A stretch of 64,000 nucleotides of DNA from Candidatus Thiodiazotropha sp. 'RUGA'. Lineage in GTDB: Bacteria; Pseudomonadota; Gammaproteobacteria; Chromatiales; Chromatiaceae. Of the stretch, positions 7,649-17,295 are shown one piece after another (within the stretch, counting starts at the first letter, position 1; every line of letters begins with the position of its first letter). Location of the stretch: positions 1 through 64,000 of the forward strand of contig JAEPDS010000008.1 in the NCBI GenBank assembly GCA_016842065.1, given 5' to 3'. A model generated the notes under the pieces. That model saw only the letters and a list, made by a program, of their open reading frames with translations, did no database searches and was not told the DNA's origin. A program made the translations under genes and the position numbers.

Positions 7649-9245
7649 GTCTCAAGATATTCTCTACGCTCAGGAGCGTGATGATTTAAAACCACCCAAT
7701 TCAGCCTGGCGGATTCTCATCGTAGACGATGAACCTGATGTGCATGCGGTAACCGAGCTGGCTCTGGAGGATCTACTGTTTGCCGATCAGGGTATCGAGT
7801 TTGGACATGCCTATTCAGCCCGTGAAGCGAAAGACTATCTGAAACAATATCCGGATACCGCTTTGATCCTGCTCGATGTGGTTATGGAGAGTGACCAGGC
7901 CGGGTTGGAGCTGGTCAATGTCATACGGAATGAACTCCACAATGACCTGGTGAGAATCATCCTGCGTACCGGGCAACCGGGCCAGGCGCCGGAACGAGAG
8001 GTGATTCTTCGCTACGACATCAATGACTATCGGGAGAAGACGGATCTTACCTCACTGAAGCTCTTCTCATCGGTCGTGTCGGCTCTGCGTAACTATCGTG
8101 ATCTGATGGTGATCGAGAAGAATAAAGTTGGCCTGGAGAAGATCATACGCTCTTCCGGTTCGTTATATAACATCGACTCCCTTGAAACCTTCATAAGCGG
8201 TGTTCTTACACAGTTGGAAGCGCTGTTGAACTTGGGTGGGCACACTTTTTACAGCCATGCTTTCGGGGTTTTGAAAGATGACAGTGGCACAAGCATTGAA
8301 CAGCAACGCATCATTGCCGGTACCGGGAACTACGCTTCATCCACCAATCAGAGTCTCATCGACGTTGTTGATGATCAGGTTATGGAGCGGATCAAAAAGG
8401 CTCTGTCCGACAGTGGCAGTTGCTTCTATTCGGATGCCTGCCTGATTGAGTTGAATAATGCTGAAGGGCGTGACGGGCTGCTCTATATCGAAGGTAAACT
8501 GCCACAGCTCGATGATGTTGATCACAATCTGGTTGAGATCTTCATCAGTAATGCAGCAATTGCTTTGGGTAATCTGTTTTTAACTCAAGAGATTGAGTTC
8601 ACTCAGAAGGAAGTGCTTTACACACTGGGTGAGTTCGCGGAATGCCGCTCTCAGGAGGTCAGTCGACATGTGGCGAGAGTGAGTAAACTGACAGGCCTGA
8701 TGGGACAAAAGCTCGGTTTTGAGAGTGACGACTGCGAATTGCTGCAACTTGCTGCCGCGATGCATGATATCGGAAAGATTGCCATCCCCTCTGAATTGCT
8801 TGAAAAGCCCGGTCCGCTCTCCGATGAAGAGTGGCAGGTCATGCATGATCACTGCCGGTATGGACACTCATTGCTCAGCAGAGCAAAGCGCCCGTTGCTC
8901 AAGCTGGCGGCGATCATTGCGCATCAGCACCATGAACGCTGGGATGGCACAGGTTATCCTCAAGGCTTGAAGGGTGATGAGATCCATCTGTATGGGCGTA
9001 TTGTCGCCATTGCCGATGTGTTCGATGCGCTGGGTAATGCCCGTGTCTACAAAGAGGCCTGGTCACTGGAGCGGATCGTTGACTATTTCAAGCAACAGCG
9101 CGGTCGGCAGTTCGATCCTCAGCTAACCGATCTGCTGCTGGACAATATCGAAGAGTTTGCAGCGCTCAGGCAGGTCTATAGCGATGAGAGTTACCAGCGG
9201 CCGCAACTGGCGGATGGTGGCAATGGCCCTGGTCTCGATCCATAG
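7626..9245 (+). CDS. Response regulator with DUF3369 and HD-GYP domain (c-di-GMP phosphodiesterase)
   Basis: A 539-residue regulator predicted to hydrolyse cyclic di-GMP. The N-terminal receiver has ILIVDDEPD and phospho-acceptor D84 in ALILLDVVM. A DUF3369-type region follows (about residues 160-320), then an HD-GYP domain with HDIGK (H380, D381), HQHHERWDGTGYPQGLKG (GYP at 443-445) and VAIADVFDAL. The metal ligands are all present, so it should be active. I chose the ATG at 7626, which overlaps the kinase gene by 23 bases. A longer in-frame start at 7548 would give a non-homologous extension, and an ATG at 7638 is also possible. The kinase would set phosphorylation and so local c-di-GMP, which often controls polysaccharide and motility. 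Confidence 0.93.
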   Translation: MRTRMISKSQDILYAQERDDLKPPNSAWRILIVDDEPDVHAVTELALEDLLFADQGIEFGHAYSAREAKDYLKQYPDTALILLDVVMESDQAGLELVNVIRNELHNDLVRIILRTGQPGQAPEREVILRYDINDYREKTDLTSLKLFSSVVSALRNYRDLMVIEKNKVGLEKIIRSSGSLYNIDSLETFISGVLTQLEALLNLGGHTFYSHAFGVLKDDSGTSIEQQRIIAGTGNYASSTNQSLIDVVDDQVMERIKKALSDSGSCFYSDACLIELNNAEGRDGLLYIEGKLPQLDDVDHNLVEIFISNAAIALGNLFLTQEIEFTQKEVLYTLGEFAECRSQEVSRHVARVSKLTGLMGQKLGFESDDCELLQLAAAMHDIGKIAIPSELLEKPGPLSDEEWQVMHDHCRYGHSLLSRAKRPLLKLAAIIAHQHHERWDGTGYPQGLKGDEIHLYGRIVAIADVFDALGNARVYKEAWSLERIVDYFKQQRGRQFDPQLTDLLLDNIEEFAALRQVYSDESYQRPQLADGGNGPGLDP

Positions 9246-9390
9246 AGATTTTTATTGCCAGTGATATCAGGCTCAACCCTGTAGGCATACTCAGTGGATG
9301 AATAGCGCATGATCCAATGAGGATGTTGCATGATATCCATCCAGTCAATGACCAGGTTGTTACGCCAACGTTCTTTCTTCTTATAAAAAC

Positions 9391-9466
9391 GTTAATTAAT
9401 TCGCATTTGGTGGGGCCATGCCCCACCAAACTCCTTAGAAAGAATCAGCGCAATGCTTTATGGTGT
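9391..9466. mobile_element. MITE-like palindromic element, copy 2 (degenerate)
   Basis: It contains the perfect palindromic core GGTGGGGCCATGCCCCACC, flanked by TTT and AAA (9406-9430). A right flank resembling the other copies follows (GCGCAATGCTTTATGG against GCAATGAGTTTTA). The terminal inverted repeats are not recognisable, so the limits are approximate. Confidence 0.55.
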
Positions 9467-9594
9467 GGTGCCCTTCCTGACCGGTGACAAGAAGCAGGAA
9501 CAACATCGTAATTGTCCAAGATAAGTACCCACAATGATCGATTGAGGGGACTAGCGGTCATCCTCCGGGAAGGGCATGACAAATGTCTTGAACG

Positions 9595-9612
9595 CGGCGT
9601 CCTGAAACGCCG
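9595..9612 (-). terminator. Possible lysA terminator hairpin
   Basis: A perfect 6-bp stem (CGGCGT/ACGCCG) with a 6-base loop sits 11 bases past the lysA stop. There is no clear T-run, so this is weak. Confidence 0.3.
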
Positions 9613-9623
9613 GATCATCAAGA

Positions 9624-10877
9624 CTACAAGCTCAACTTGTCTGCTTCGTAATCCAGGGTCGCAAACAGATCATCCAGACTCTCTTCACGACGGATCAGCT
9701 CGACTGTGCCATCTTCGCGCAGCAGTAACTCTTTCGGTCTGACCTTTCCGTTGTAGTTGAAACCCATCGCCTGTCCATGCGCGCCGGTATCATGAATGCA
9801 GATGATGTCACCATCTTCAATCTTTGGCAGCGGGCGCTGGATTGCGAATTTGTCATTGTTTTCACACAGCGAACCAACCACGTCCACGACCTCATCCTCG
9901 CCATCCTTGTTGAGTACCGAGACATGATGGTAAGCGCCATACATGCCGGGACGCATCAGAGCCGACATGCAGGAATCGACACCGACATAGGTTCTGTAGA
10001 TCTCCTTGCGGTTAATCGCAGTGGTCACCAGCACACCGTGAGGACCGGTAATGTAACGACCGCTTTCCAGATAGAGCTTGGGGGTATAGCCATGGCTGTT
10101 TTTAAAGACCTTGAAAAGCTCTGAAATCTCTTTGCCCATGCTGACGATATCCAGCGGTTTCTCTTCCGGGCGGTAGGGTATGCCCAGGCCACCGCCGATA
10201 TTGATGAAATCGAACTTGATGTCGAGTTCATTGGAAATCCAGTCGATGCGGTCGAGAAGCATGCGCGCAGTCTCTACCATATAGGCGTGATTCAACTCAT
10301 TCGAGGCCAGCATGGTGTGCAAGCCGAATCGTTTCACACCCAGTGATTTCGCCTTGCGGTAGGCATCGATCAACTGATCATGTGAAACACCATATTTGGC
10401 CTCCAACGGATTGCCGATGATGCTGTTACCGGTTCTACGCTCACCCGGGTTGTAGCGAAAACAGATCAGCTCCGGTACCTCGGGCACTTTGTCGAGCAGA
10501 GAGATGTCATCAAGGTTGAGGATACAACCGCCATCCGCCTCAGCGACATTGAATTCACTGCCACTGGTGTTGTTGGAGGTGAACATAATCTCTTCACCCC
10601 GGGCGCCGATCTGTCGACTCATGACCAGTTCTGCAATCGAGCTGCAATCGAAGCCAAAGCCGATATCCTGCATCAGTTTCAGGATGGTCGGGTTCGGCAG
10701 AGCTTTTACTGCGAAGTATTCACGAAAGAAATCTACGCCACTGAATGCCTTGATCAACTGTTGTCCGGTTTCACGGATGCCTTTTTCATCATACAGATGA
10801 AACGGGGTGCCGTAGTGTTCGACAATTTTTTCAAGGTTCTGAGCAAGACGTTCAGAATAATCTTTTGATACTGGCAC
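9624..10877 (-). CDS. lysA: Diaminopimelate decarboxylase
   Basis: A 417-residue PLP enzyme of the alanine-racemase fold that decarboxylates meso-diaminopimelate to L-lysine. Visible are YFAVKALPNP (Schiff-base lysine, about residue 58), the phosphate-binding FINIGGGLGIPY, and GSLCENNDKFA, which supplies the active-site cysteine from the partner subunit. The start is GTG, supported by AAGAGG 7 bases upstream. It lies 96 bases downstream of dapL on the same strand, so the last two tailored steps to lysine are probably co-expressed. Length and motifs are complete. Confidence 0.95.
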   Translation of the reverse strand: MPVSKDYSERLAQNLEKIVEHYGTPFHLYDEKGIRETGQQLIKAFSGVDFFREYFAVKALPNPTILKLMQDIGFGFDCSSIAELVMSRQIGARGEEIMFTSNNTSGSEFNVAEADGGCILNLDDISLLDKVPEVPELICFRYNPGERRTGNSIIGNPLEAKYGVSHDQLIDAYRKAKSLGVKRFGLHTMLASNELNHAYMVETARMLLDRIDWISNELDIKFDFINIGGGLGIPYRPEEKPLDIVSMGKEISELFKVFKNSHGYTPKLYLESGRYITGPHGVLVTTAINRKEIYRTYVGVDSCMSALMRPGMYGAYHHVSVLNKDGEDEVVDVVGSLCENNDKFAIQRPLPKIEDGDIICIHDTGAHGQAMGFNYNGKVRPKELLLREDGTVELIRREESLDDLFATLDYEADKLSL

Positions 10878-10973
10878 TTGTGTACCTCTTAATACTTCGT
10901 AGAACTGATATTCAAGGGGCTGGCCACAGATGACGGTGAGTTGTCCGCCATCTCGGCCAGGCCGGACTCAAGA

Positions 10974-12194
10974 TCAAAGTGGCGCTTTGACCCTCTCCAT
11001 GGCTTGCTGCACGTTTTCAAAGCTGTTGAAGGCACTGATTCTGATATAGCCTTCACCGCATTTTCCGAAACCGGCGCCAGGTGTGCATACCACACCGGCG
11101 TTATTCAGCAGGGTGTCAAAGAAGTCCCAGGAATCCCCTTTGGCGTCAATCCAGATATAAGGGGAGTTTTCACCACCGATGCAGTCATAACCCAGGCTCT
11201 CCATCTGCTCACGGATATACTTGGCGTTCTTCATGTAGTAGGCGACCAGTTCGGCGACCTGTGCCTGACCTTCCTCTGTATAGACCGCGGCGGCGGCTTT
11301 TTGTACCGGGTAAGAGACACTATTGAATTTGGTGGTATGTCGGCGATTCCACAGCTCATGGATGGAGACAGGCTCACCGGCAGCGGTGTAAGCCATGCAA
11401 TCCTTGGGCACTACCGTGTAGGCGCAACGGGTACCGGTGAAACCGGCATTCTTTGAAAAACTGCGGAACTCGACAGCAACTTCCCGCGCACCCTCGATTT
11501 CGAAGATGGAGCGGGGCAGATCCGGATCCTGCACAAAGGCTTCATAGGCCGCATCGAAGAGAATCAGTGCCTTGTTCTGTTTCGCATAGTCAACCCACTG
11601 CTTGAGCTGCGCTTTGGTCGCGGTTGCTCCGGTGGGGTTGTTGGGAAAGCAGAGGTAGATCAGATCCACCGCTACAGATGGCAGCTCAGGGATGAATCCG
11701 TTTTCTTTGGTGCCATCCAGATAGGTGAGACCGGTGTAACGGCCGTTTTCAGCCGCACCCGTACGACCGGCCATGACATTGGTATCAACATACACCGGGT
11801 AGACCGGATCGGGAATGGCAACCCTCACATCATCGGCAAAGATCTCCTGGAAATTGCCCGAATCACATTTTGCGCCGTCACTGACAAAGACTTCGTCCGT
11901 TGCAATGTTGCAGCCGCGACTCTGATAATCGCCTTCAGCAATCGCTTTGCGCAGGAAATCGTAACCCTGCTCAGGACCATAACCGTGAAAGGTGGCGTCT
12001 GCAGCCATTTCATCCACCGCAGCATGAAAAGCCTTAACGCAAGCTTCCGGCAGTGCGCGGGTTACGTCGCCTATGCCCAAACGGATGATATCTTTGTCCG
12101 GGTTAGCCTCCTGAAAGGATGAGACCCGTTTTGCGATGTCTGAGAACAGGTAGGAAGCCTGGAGTTTCTTATAGTTCTCATTAATTTTGATCAT
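10974..12194 (-). CDS. dapL: LL-diaminopimelate aminotransferase
   Basis: A 406-residue class I/II aminotransferase that converts tetrahydrodipicolinate directly to LL-diaminopimelate, bypassing the succinylase steps (DapD/DapC/DapE). Typical DapL features are [14 protein letters not shown] near the N-terminus, [20 protein letters not shown], the [14 protein letters not shown] loop, FPNNPTGA, and the PLP lysine in [15 protein letters not shown]. The ATG has a GAGG site upstream. lysA follows and dapB lies at 57.4 kb in this window. DapL is uncommon among gammaproteobacteria, so it may replace or supplement the standard route. Confidence 0.95.
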   Translation of the reverse strand: MIKINENYKKLQASYLFSDIAKRVSSFQEANPDKDIIRLGIGDVTRALPEACVKAFHAAVDEMAADATFHGYGPEQGYDFLRKAIAEGDYQSRGCNIATDEVFVSDGAKCDSGNFQEIFADDVRVAIPDPVYPVYVDTNVMAGRTGAAENGRYTGLTYLDGTKENGFIPELPSVAVDLIYLCFPNNPTGATATKAQLKQWVDYAKQNKALILFDAAYEAFVQDPDLPRSIFEIEGAREVAVEFRSFSKNAGFTGTRCAYTVVPKDCMAYTAAGEPVSIHELWNRRHTTKFNSVSYPVQKAAAAVYTEEGQAQVAELVAYYMKNAKYIREQMESLGYDCIGGENSPYIWIDAKGDSWDFFDTLLNNAGVVCTPGAGFGKCGEGYIRISAFNSFENVQQAMERVKAPL

Positions 12195-12224
12195 GCTACA
12201 CCTCAGGAAACCGAAAAACGGGCC

Positions 12225-12230
12225 ATTATA
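12225..12230 (-). promoter_or_regulatory. Possible -10 box for dapL-lysA
   Basis: The minus strand reads TATAAT in CTGTATAATGG, about 30 bases before the dapL start. I see no good -35 at the right spacing. Confidence 0.3.
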
Positions 12231-12450
12231 CAGGGATTGGGGCTGAGTAGGAGACCTTCAAGCCGATCGTCGATAACCGGGTTGCGATCGGTGAGGGTGG
12301 TGGGAATTTTGTTTAAGGTATTGAATTATATTGAGTTCCCGGTGTTACGCTCGAGTTTCTGTCGATTCAAAAGGGCAATATTCCAGGTGTTTTTCGTACA
12401 GGCTTCGGACTGATTTCCTGATCTGTTTGATTCAACCGCCGCTGCTCTCG

Positions 12451-12792
12451 TCAGAACAGCTGTGCATACTGATCCGCCTTGAAGCCCAGATGGAGCTGTT
12501 TGCCATCATCCAGCAATGGACGTTTGATGATCGATGGGTTGGCCAGCATGATTTGAATCGCCTGTTTCTCATCCAGGTTTGTCTTGGCGGCTTCGTCCAG
12601 TTGACGCCAGGTGGTACTGCGCTTGTTGAGTAGACTCTCCCAGCCCAGTTGGCCGATCCAGGCAGTGAGCATGGCTTCATCAACCCCGGCTTTCTTATAG
12701 TCGTGAAACTCGTAGGCAACACCCTGGTCATCAAGCCAACGACGGGCTTTTTTTATGGTGTCGCAGTTGGGGATGCCATACATTTTGACCAT
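12451..12792 (-). CDS. yffB: ArsC/Spx-family reductase, YffB type
   Basis: A 113-residue thioredoxin-fold protein of the ArsC/Spx family. It aligns throughout with E. coli YffB: MYGIPNCDTIKKARRWLDDQ, FHDYKKAGVD, GWESLLNKRSTTWRQLDE, and SIIKRPLLDDGKQLHLGF. It has the single N-terminal cysteine (NCDT) of the YffB group, not the full arsenate-reductase set. The in vivo substrate is unknown; glutathione-dependent thiol reduction has been suggested for the family. I start at the ATG giving MVKMYGIPN, which matches the family. An in-frame GTG 30 bases upstream would add ten non-conserved residues. Confidence 0.88.
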   Translation of the reverse strand: MVKMYGIPNCDTIKKARRWLDDQGVAYEFHDYKKAGVDEAMLTAWIGQLGWESLLNKRSTTWRQLDEAAKTNLDEKQAIQIMLANPSIIKRPLLDDGKQLHLGFKADQYAQLF

Positions 12793-12822
12793 TTTTTTAC
12801 CACTTGGGGATTGAGTTGCCAC

Positions 12823-13238
12823 TATAGTGACGCCTCAGAAAACCTTCGGCAAGTCTGTCATTACGCCTCTTCTCAACCCCAGGCTTAGGCAGCTGGAGAC
12901 ATCTCCTGCGTGCCGCTCTCTTCTTATAGGATTGAAGTATGGGATGAAAAGCCGGTTGTTTTATTAATAATATCAAGGGGTAATGCTTATTTGACGCTCA
13001 GCTCAACAGCTTGCGTCGAAGCTTGTTGTTCTATTTTGCGAGCTTCGATTCGGTAGTTCGGGCCCCGACTGAGCGTCGTCTCAGCGGCCGGGTCTCGAAT
13101 CAGATTCCTATTTGAATTTGTTTATCCCGGATTTGCTACCGTTTGTTCCTTTTGTGCCCCTTACAGGCTAAAAGTCGACCCGACTGGTGATACAATCCTC
13201 GCCACTGAAGTTGCTAGGGTTACCAAAAAGGATTTTCC
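12823..13238. other. Intergenic region with nested inverted repeats
   Basis: No gene is supported here. Positions 12993-13077 hold a nested inverted-repeat structure listed separately. Promoters for the divergent yffB and the small plus-strand gene must also lie here but are not clear. Confidence 0.5.
12993..13077. repeat. Nested inverted repeats
   Basis: Outer arms GACGCTCAG (12993-13001) and CTGAGCGTC (13069-13077) are perfect 9-bp complements. Inside them are inner arms TCGAAGCT (13016-13023) and AGCTTCGA (13041-13048), an 8-bp perfect stem. Together they could fold as a two-level stem-loop. It could be a structured RNA, a miniature element or a decayed attachment site. Confidence 0.45.
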
Positions 13239-13430
13239 ATGTTTACGTTTAATGAAGACGAAGGTTGGCAAGTGAATGCCGATCAGCAGTTGATTACTCA
13301 CCAGAATGGGTTCAAGGCTGAATACAAGGGTAACTGCATTTACGGAATCAAACACTTTCCAATCGAGGCAACCATCCACGATATACGCAATATGGTCAGT
13401 AAGGCGGAAGAGTTTCTTTCCCGCCTCTGA
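13239..13430 (+). CDS. Small hypothetical protein (63 aa)
   Basis: Not recognised. It is an acidic-to-neutral soluble peptide with no signal or membrane segment. Its pattern (NADQQLITHQNGFKAEYKGN, then IKHFPIEATIHDIRNMVSKA) looks like two short strands and a C-terminal helix. An AAAAAGGA ribosome-binding site lies 7-8 bases before the ATG, which supports translation. It stands alone between intergenic stretches. Confidence 0.65.
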   Translation: MFTFNEDEGWQVNADQQLITHQNGFKAEYKGNCIYGIKHFPIEATIHDIRNMVSKAEEFLSRL

Positions 13431-13685
13431 GCAGCGCTATCGGGGTATGGACCAGAGATCACTTGCTCTGTGATCTGATTGCCATCCTGGGCAGACGCGT
13501 TCCCGCCTACGTCAATCCATCACCCATCCAGTTGTGTGAGATGGTCTGAGTGATCTCTGTAACTCAATTGGTCAGGAGTGACTGGCGTCATCTTGTCATG
13601 GGCAGACTGCTGCTATGGGCAGGGTTACCCGACAAGCTGATCTCTCTGTCTCACGCCTTGTGTAGCAACTCCCCAGCGCTGTGAT

Positions 13686-15152
13686 TCAAGGGCTTCTCGG
13701 TGATAGATGGGGAAACTCCCCAAGAAACTCTGTCTTCCACCAGTGGCCTGTCTGAGCCCTCTCTTCCCTGTTGGTGAATGAGTAACGGTATACCAATACC
13801 CGAAGGTATTTGGGTGGGGCATCCGGATAGGGGGTGTTTTCCAGCAAGCTCGTGACACTGGGTGATCCTGCCTTGATCTGTCGCATGAACTGATCAAACC
13901 AATAGATCTGCACCGGATGCTGGGTCGGTACGAACCAGAGCATCCAGTCGAGTCTGGGTTGATGAGGCAGGTTGAAACGGAGCCGATCAGTTGCGTCATC
14001 CGGCTTGTAGTTGAATTGGTAGTTGAGCCAGGTCACTCCATCGTTTGAACCTTGAATGATCAGTTCATGCCGCTGGGTCTGCATGGTCGGAAAAATATGA
14101 TACAGGTGCCCAATACCGAATTGCTGCACGGTTTCTGCCCATGGGAGTGATTGTTTTATCACTGAATGATCCCAGAGTTTCGCGGAGAAGCTGATCAGGC
14201 TGGTTGTAGGTATCACAACAAAACATAAGAGAATCATGACTCTGCGAAATGAGCCCAGGGAGTTGTGGGTGCTTTTGATATGGCTAACCAGTCTGGCTGG
14301 CACGATTGACTTGACCAGTTTGTCATCCAATAGAAACAGACAGAGTGCGATGGTCAGAAAATTAATGAAATTATGGTTGCTGGTGGCGATGATCAACAGC
14401 TGCATCAGGATCGTGATCCCTGCGGCGGCCAAGCGGAATTTTCTCGGCAGGAAGATGAAGAATGGCACGATCAGTTCACTGAACAGGGTCAGTGCCACCC
14501 CGGCCTTCAGCAACAGATCGGGCAACTGATGAGCATACCAGGCGCCGATATGGGGCAGTGGTTGGGTCTCAAAATAGTGGTTGAGGGCGGTGAAACCCGA
14601 CCAGGATGGATCGTTGCTGAAGAGTTTGAACAGCCCTGACATGAAGCGCAGGCGAAACAGTAGCCAGTCGAACAAAAAGATCAGCAGCGGATTGGCCCCG
14701 CCAACCAGGAATATGGCGAGAAATCCGGCTTCGAGCAGCAGCGTATCCCATTGAAAATTCATGAATACCTGTCCCGCGTGATAGAGCGACAGATAGAGCA
14801 GGAATAACAGGATCAGAACGGCCCGTTGCCAGCGGCCAATCAGCAGCATCAATGAGAGCAGGACGCCGAGCAGCGCTGCGCTCTGAAGCAGTCCGTCTTC
14901 GGTGCCGATCAACCAGAAGATGGATGGAAAGCGCAGCCAGGCCTGCTCCCCAAGGTGTTGCTGAGCCAGTGCGAAATGGTGATCCAGCGGCAGAATGCCC
15001 TGGCTGCCAACCAGTCCGGTAATCTGGGAAGCCAGTGAAGCGAAAGCGCTCAGGTAGATCAAGGCAAGCAATCGCAGGAACAGCCAACTGATGATCTGAT
15101 ACCGGTCATCATGGTTTAGCAGAGGTTTGAGCCGGGCGATTATGGATTCCAT
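13686..15152 (-). CDS. Lipase maturation factor family membrane protein
   Basis: A 488-residue polytopic protein resembling the lipase maturation factor (LMF1) family. The signature FQWDTLLLEAGFLAIF is present, and many hydrophobic segments fill residues 20-350. The C-terminal third is soluble and includes HELIIQGSNDGVTWLNYQFNY and PRLDWMLWFVPT. In vertebrates LMF1 helps fold lipases in the ER; the bacterial role is unknown. I start at the ATG at 15152 (MESIIARLKPLLNHDD). An upstream in-frame extension of 52 residues reads as non-conserved, basic and aromatic sequence. It is a single gene, convergent with nothing and divergent from yceH. Confidence 0.82.
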   Translation of the reverse strand: MESIIARLKPLLNHDDRYQIISWLFLRLLALIYLSAFASLASQITGLVGSQGILPLDHHFALAQQHLGEQAWLRFPSIFWLIGTEDGLLQSAALLGVLLSLMLLIGRWQRAVLILLFLLYLSLYHAGQVFMNFQWDTLLLEAGFLAIFLVGGANPLLIFLFDWLLFRLRFMSGLFKLFSNDPSWSGFTALNHYFETQPLPHIGAWYAHQLPDLLLKAGVALTLFSELIVPFFIFLPRKFRLAAAGITILMQLLIIATSNHNFINFLTIALCLFLLDDKLVKSIVPARLVSHIKSTHNSLGSFRRVMILLCFVVIPTTSLISFSAKLWDHSVIKQSLPWAETVQQFGIGHLYHIFPTMQTQRHELIIQGSNDGVTWLNYQFNYKPDDATDRLRFNLPHQPRLDWMLWFVPTQHPVQIYWFDQFMRQIKAGSPSVTSLLENTPYPDAPPKYLRVLVYRYSFTNREERAQTGHWWKTEFLGEFPHLSPRSP

Positions 15153-15379
15153 CCGGGTTGGCCTGTGATTACTGGACCTGAAAAAGTTTACACAGAAATC
15201 CAATCGATGCCAGTAGGCCCCGCGCAATCGCGTCCACTGAAAGTCAGAGTCGCAAGGAACAGAAGTTGATCGTCTGTAAAACCAGGCAGCGAATCGATTT
15301 TCCTGCAAGCTATACTAGTCTCCATGAAAGCCTGGATCGCCAGGTGTGATAGCCCATCAACAGGAGTGAGAAACAGTAG

Positions 15380-16048
15380 ATGCTTATTGAATTGACACCT
15401 CTGCAGGCGAGAATCATTGGTTGTCTGTTGGAAAAAGAGATTATCACTCCCGATCAATACCCCTTGTCACTCAGTTCACTGACCAATGCCTGCAACCAGA
15501 AAAGCAGTCGGGAGCCTGTACTCCAGCTGAGTGAGTCCGAGGTTCAGAACGGTCTCGATGAGTTGAAGAAGAAACATCTGGTGAGCGACCGCACAGGGTT
15601 TGGCAGCCGGGTGGCCAAGTATCAGCATCGGTTTTGCAATGTGGGTTTCGGTTCTCTGGAATTGAGCCGCCAGGAGTATGCGGTTGTCTGTGTTCTGCTC
15701 CTCAGGGGAGCACAAACACCGGGTGAATTGCGCAGCCGTACAAACCGGCTTTGTGAGTTTGAGGATGTACACCAGACGGAAGCGGTACTCGATCAGTTGA
15801 TGCAGAGGGAGGACGGACCATTTGTTGTCAGACTGGGGCGTGAACCGGGAAAAAGGGAGTCAAGATATGCCCATCTCTTCTGTGGAGAGGTTAGCCACGC
15901 CGAGAGTCAGGAGTATGATGGGGCGGTTAAGTTCTCAGCGACAGCTGATGAGAGCCGTTTGGCTCAACTTGAAAAAGAGGTCGAGTCCTTAAGGCAGGAG
16001 CTGGATGGGATCAAGGCGCGACTCGATCAGCTTAGCGAAAACGAGTGA
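15380..16048 (+). CDS. yceH: YceH family protein (DUF480)
   Basis: A 222-residue DUF480 protein with two winged-helix-like domains. Diagnostic stretches are [34 protein letters not shown] and [17 protein letters not shown], followed by a C-terminal coiled coil (about residues 190-220). It is probably a DNA-binding or regulatory protein; the function in bacteria is not established. The start [14 protein letters not shown] fits family alignments. Its 3' end converges on an SDR gene. Confidence 0.92.
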   Translation: MLIELTPLQARIIGCLLEKEIITPDQYPLSLSSLTNACNQKSSREPVLQLSESEVQNGLDELKKKHLVSDRTGFGSRVAKYQHRFCNVGFGSLELSRQEYAVVCVLLLRGAQTPGELRSRTNRLCEFEDVHQTEAVLDQLMQREDGPFVVRLGREPGKRESRYAHLFCGEVSHAESQEYDGAVKFSATADESRLAQLEKEVESLRQELDGIKARLDQLSENE

Positions 16049-16117
16049 GTGCCGATTTAACCGAAAAAGCATGGCTGCGGGTCAGTTCCAGATGCCCTTG
16101 ATCGGCTGACAATCGAC

Positions 16118-16831
16118 TTACCAGGGAATCGCCTCACCCTGGCGGAAAAATCCACCACTGGGGCCATCATCAGAAAGTGTCGCAGCCCAGACGATACCCT
16201 TGACCCCATCTTCCACGGAGAGAGTGGCCTCATCGCCTCCCATGCGGGTCCTCACCCAGCCGGGACAGACGGAGTTGATCTTGATCCGGGTCTGCTGGAG
16301 TTCATCGGCAAGAATCCGGGTGACTGCATTGAGTGCGGTCTTGGAGAGCCGGTAGGCCGGGCAACAACCATTCATATCGCTTAATTGCCCCATCCCTGAT
16401 GAGACATTGACGATTCTGCCTTCACCGTGCATGTGTGGGATCAGAGCCTGGCAGAGGCGAAGGGGAGCGAGGGTGTTGATCATGAATCCCTGTTGTATCG
16501 AATCCGGATCCGCATTGAGTATGCTGCTTCGCTCATCAGACGGTGGCGGATCGGGAAAGATGCCGGCATTGTTGACCAGAGCATCGATATCATCATATTT
16601 GTCCGACAGATAAGAAGCTAATGCTGATATCGACTCACTGTTGCTCACATCAAGTGGGAAAAACTCCACATCCAGCCCCTCTTGAAGCAGTTGTTCAGCG
16701 GCAGCCGAACCCAGTGCCTCGTCCCTGGCAGTGAGCACCACATGTCGACCCAGTTGAGCCAATTGTCGACTGGTCTCAAAACCCAATCCGCGATTTGCCC
16801 CGGTAACAACGGCAACTGATTGATTTGACAT
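16118..16831 (-). CDS. Short-chain dehydrogenase/reductase, carbonyl-reductase-like
   Basis: A 237-residue NAD(P)-dependent oxidoreductase. It has the cofactor motif TGANRGLG (residues 10-17), NNAG (about 88-91), the catalytic serine region VSSGMG, and YRLSK (YxxxK). The dipeptide AR in LTARDEA suggests NADPH preference. The sequence resembles carbonyl-reductase-type classical SDRs, but the substrate cannot be predicted. AGAGGA lies 6 bases before the ATG. No neighbour suggests a pathway. Confidence 0.9.
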   Translation of the reverse strand: MSNQSVAVVTGANRGLGFETSRQLAQLGRHVVLTARDEALGSAAAEQLLQEGLDVEFFPLDVSNSESISALASYLSDKYDDIDALVNNAGIFPDPPPSDERSSILNADPDSIQQGFMINTLAPLRLCQALIPHMHGEGRIVNVSSGMGQLSDMNGCCPAYRLSKTALNAVTRILADELQQTRIKINSVCPGWVRTRMGGDEATLSVEDGVKGIVWAATLSDDGPSGGFFRQGEAIPW

Positions 16832-17295
16832 GAATTATCCTCTGTGTTTCTTGCTTTTTCCGGAGCGGATTCCGGTAACAGGCTGGTGAGTGAAGCCCCT
16901 TCAGCAGCGGATTTGGAGCGTATCGGGAACACTGCCGTAGATTATAGGGTCAACTCAATAGAGAGTAACAGTTAGACCAGCCTCCACGACAAACACTCCA
17001 GTTTTATCACTGTGGAATCCGATGGTTGTGCCCATTCCTGCTGTTGGTCAGCAAAGATAAGATTTGCTTCTAAGATTGATCGGCGAGAAGATTGCCAATA
17101 TTAAAATTTTATGAAGGAAATAAGACAGGAAATAGCCTATTCTTCATACATTGGTCTCAGGGATGAGGAACAAGCCAGCAGTCAGATTGTGAGTTTTTGG
17201 CGAAGCATTTTTTATTGCCCGAAAGCCATAATCTATGTGACAAATCGAAGCAGATAAGGTCAAATCTTGCGTATAGCCGATGTCGGGTTGTTAAT
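16832..17295. other. Intergenic region, nothing recognised
   Basis: This gap separates the SDR gene (minus) from the next plus-strand gene. It becomes A+T-rich after about 17040. I see no RNA gene or repeat. An in-frame extension of the downstream gene reaches 17197 but lacks a ribosome-binding site. Confidence 0.4.

Larger units (their letters stand above)
9246..9623. other. Intergenic region with decayed palindromic element
   Basis: This lies between the convergent HD-GYP gene and lysA. It holds element copy 2 (9391-9466) and a small hairpin near the lysA end. No gene is supported. Confidence 0.55.

Noticed and set aside
12331..12633. 100-codon plus-strand frame
   Set aside because: Mostly antisense to yffB, with no ribosome-binding site.
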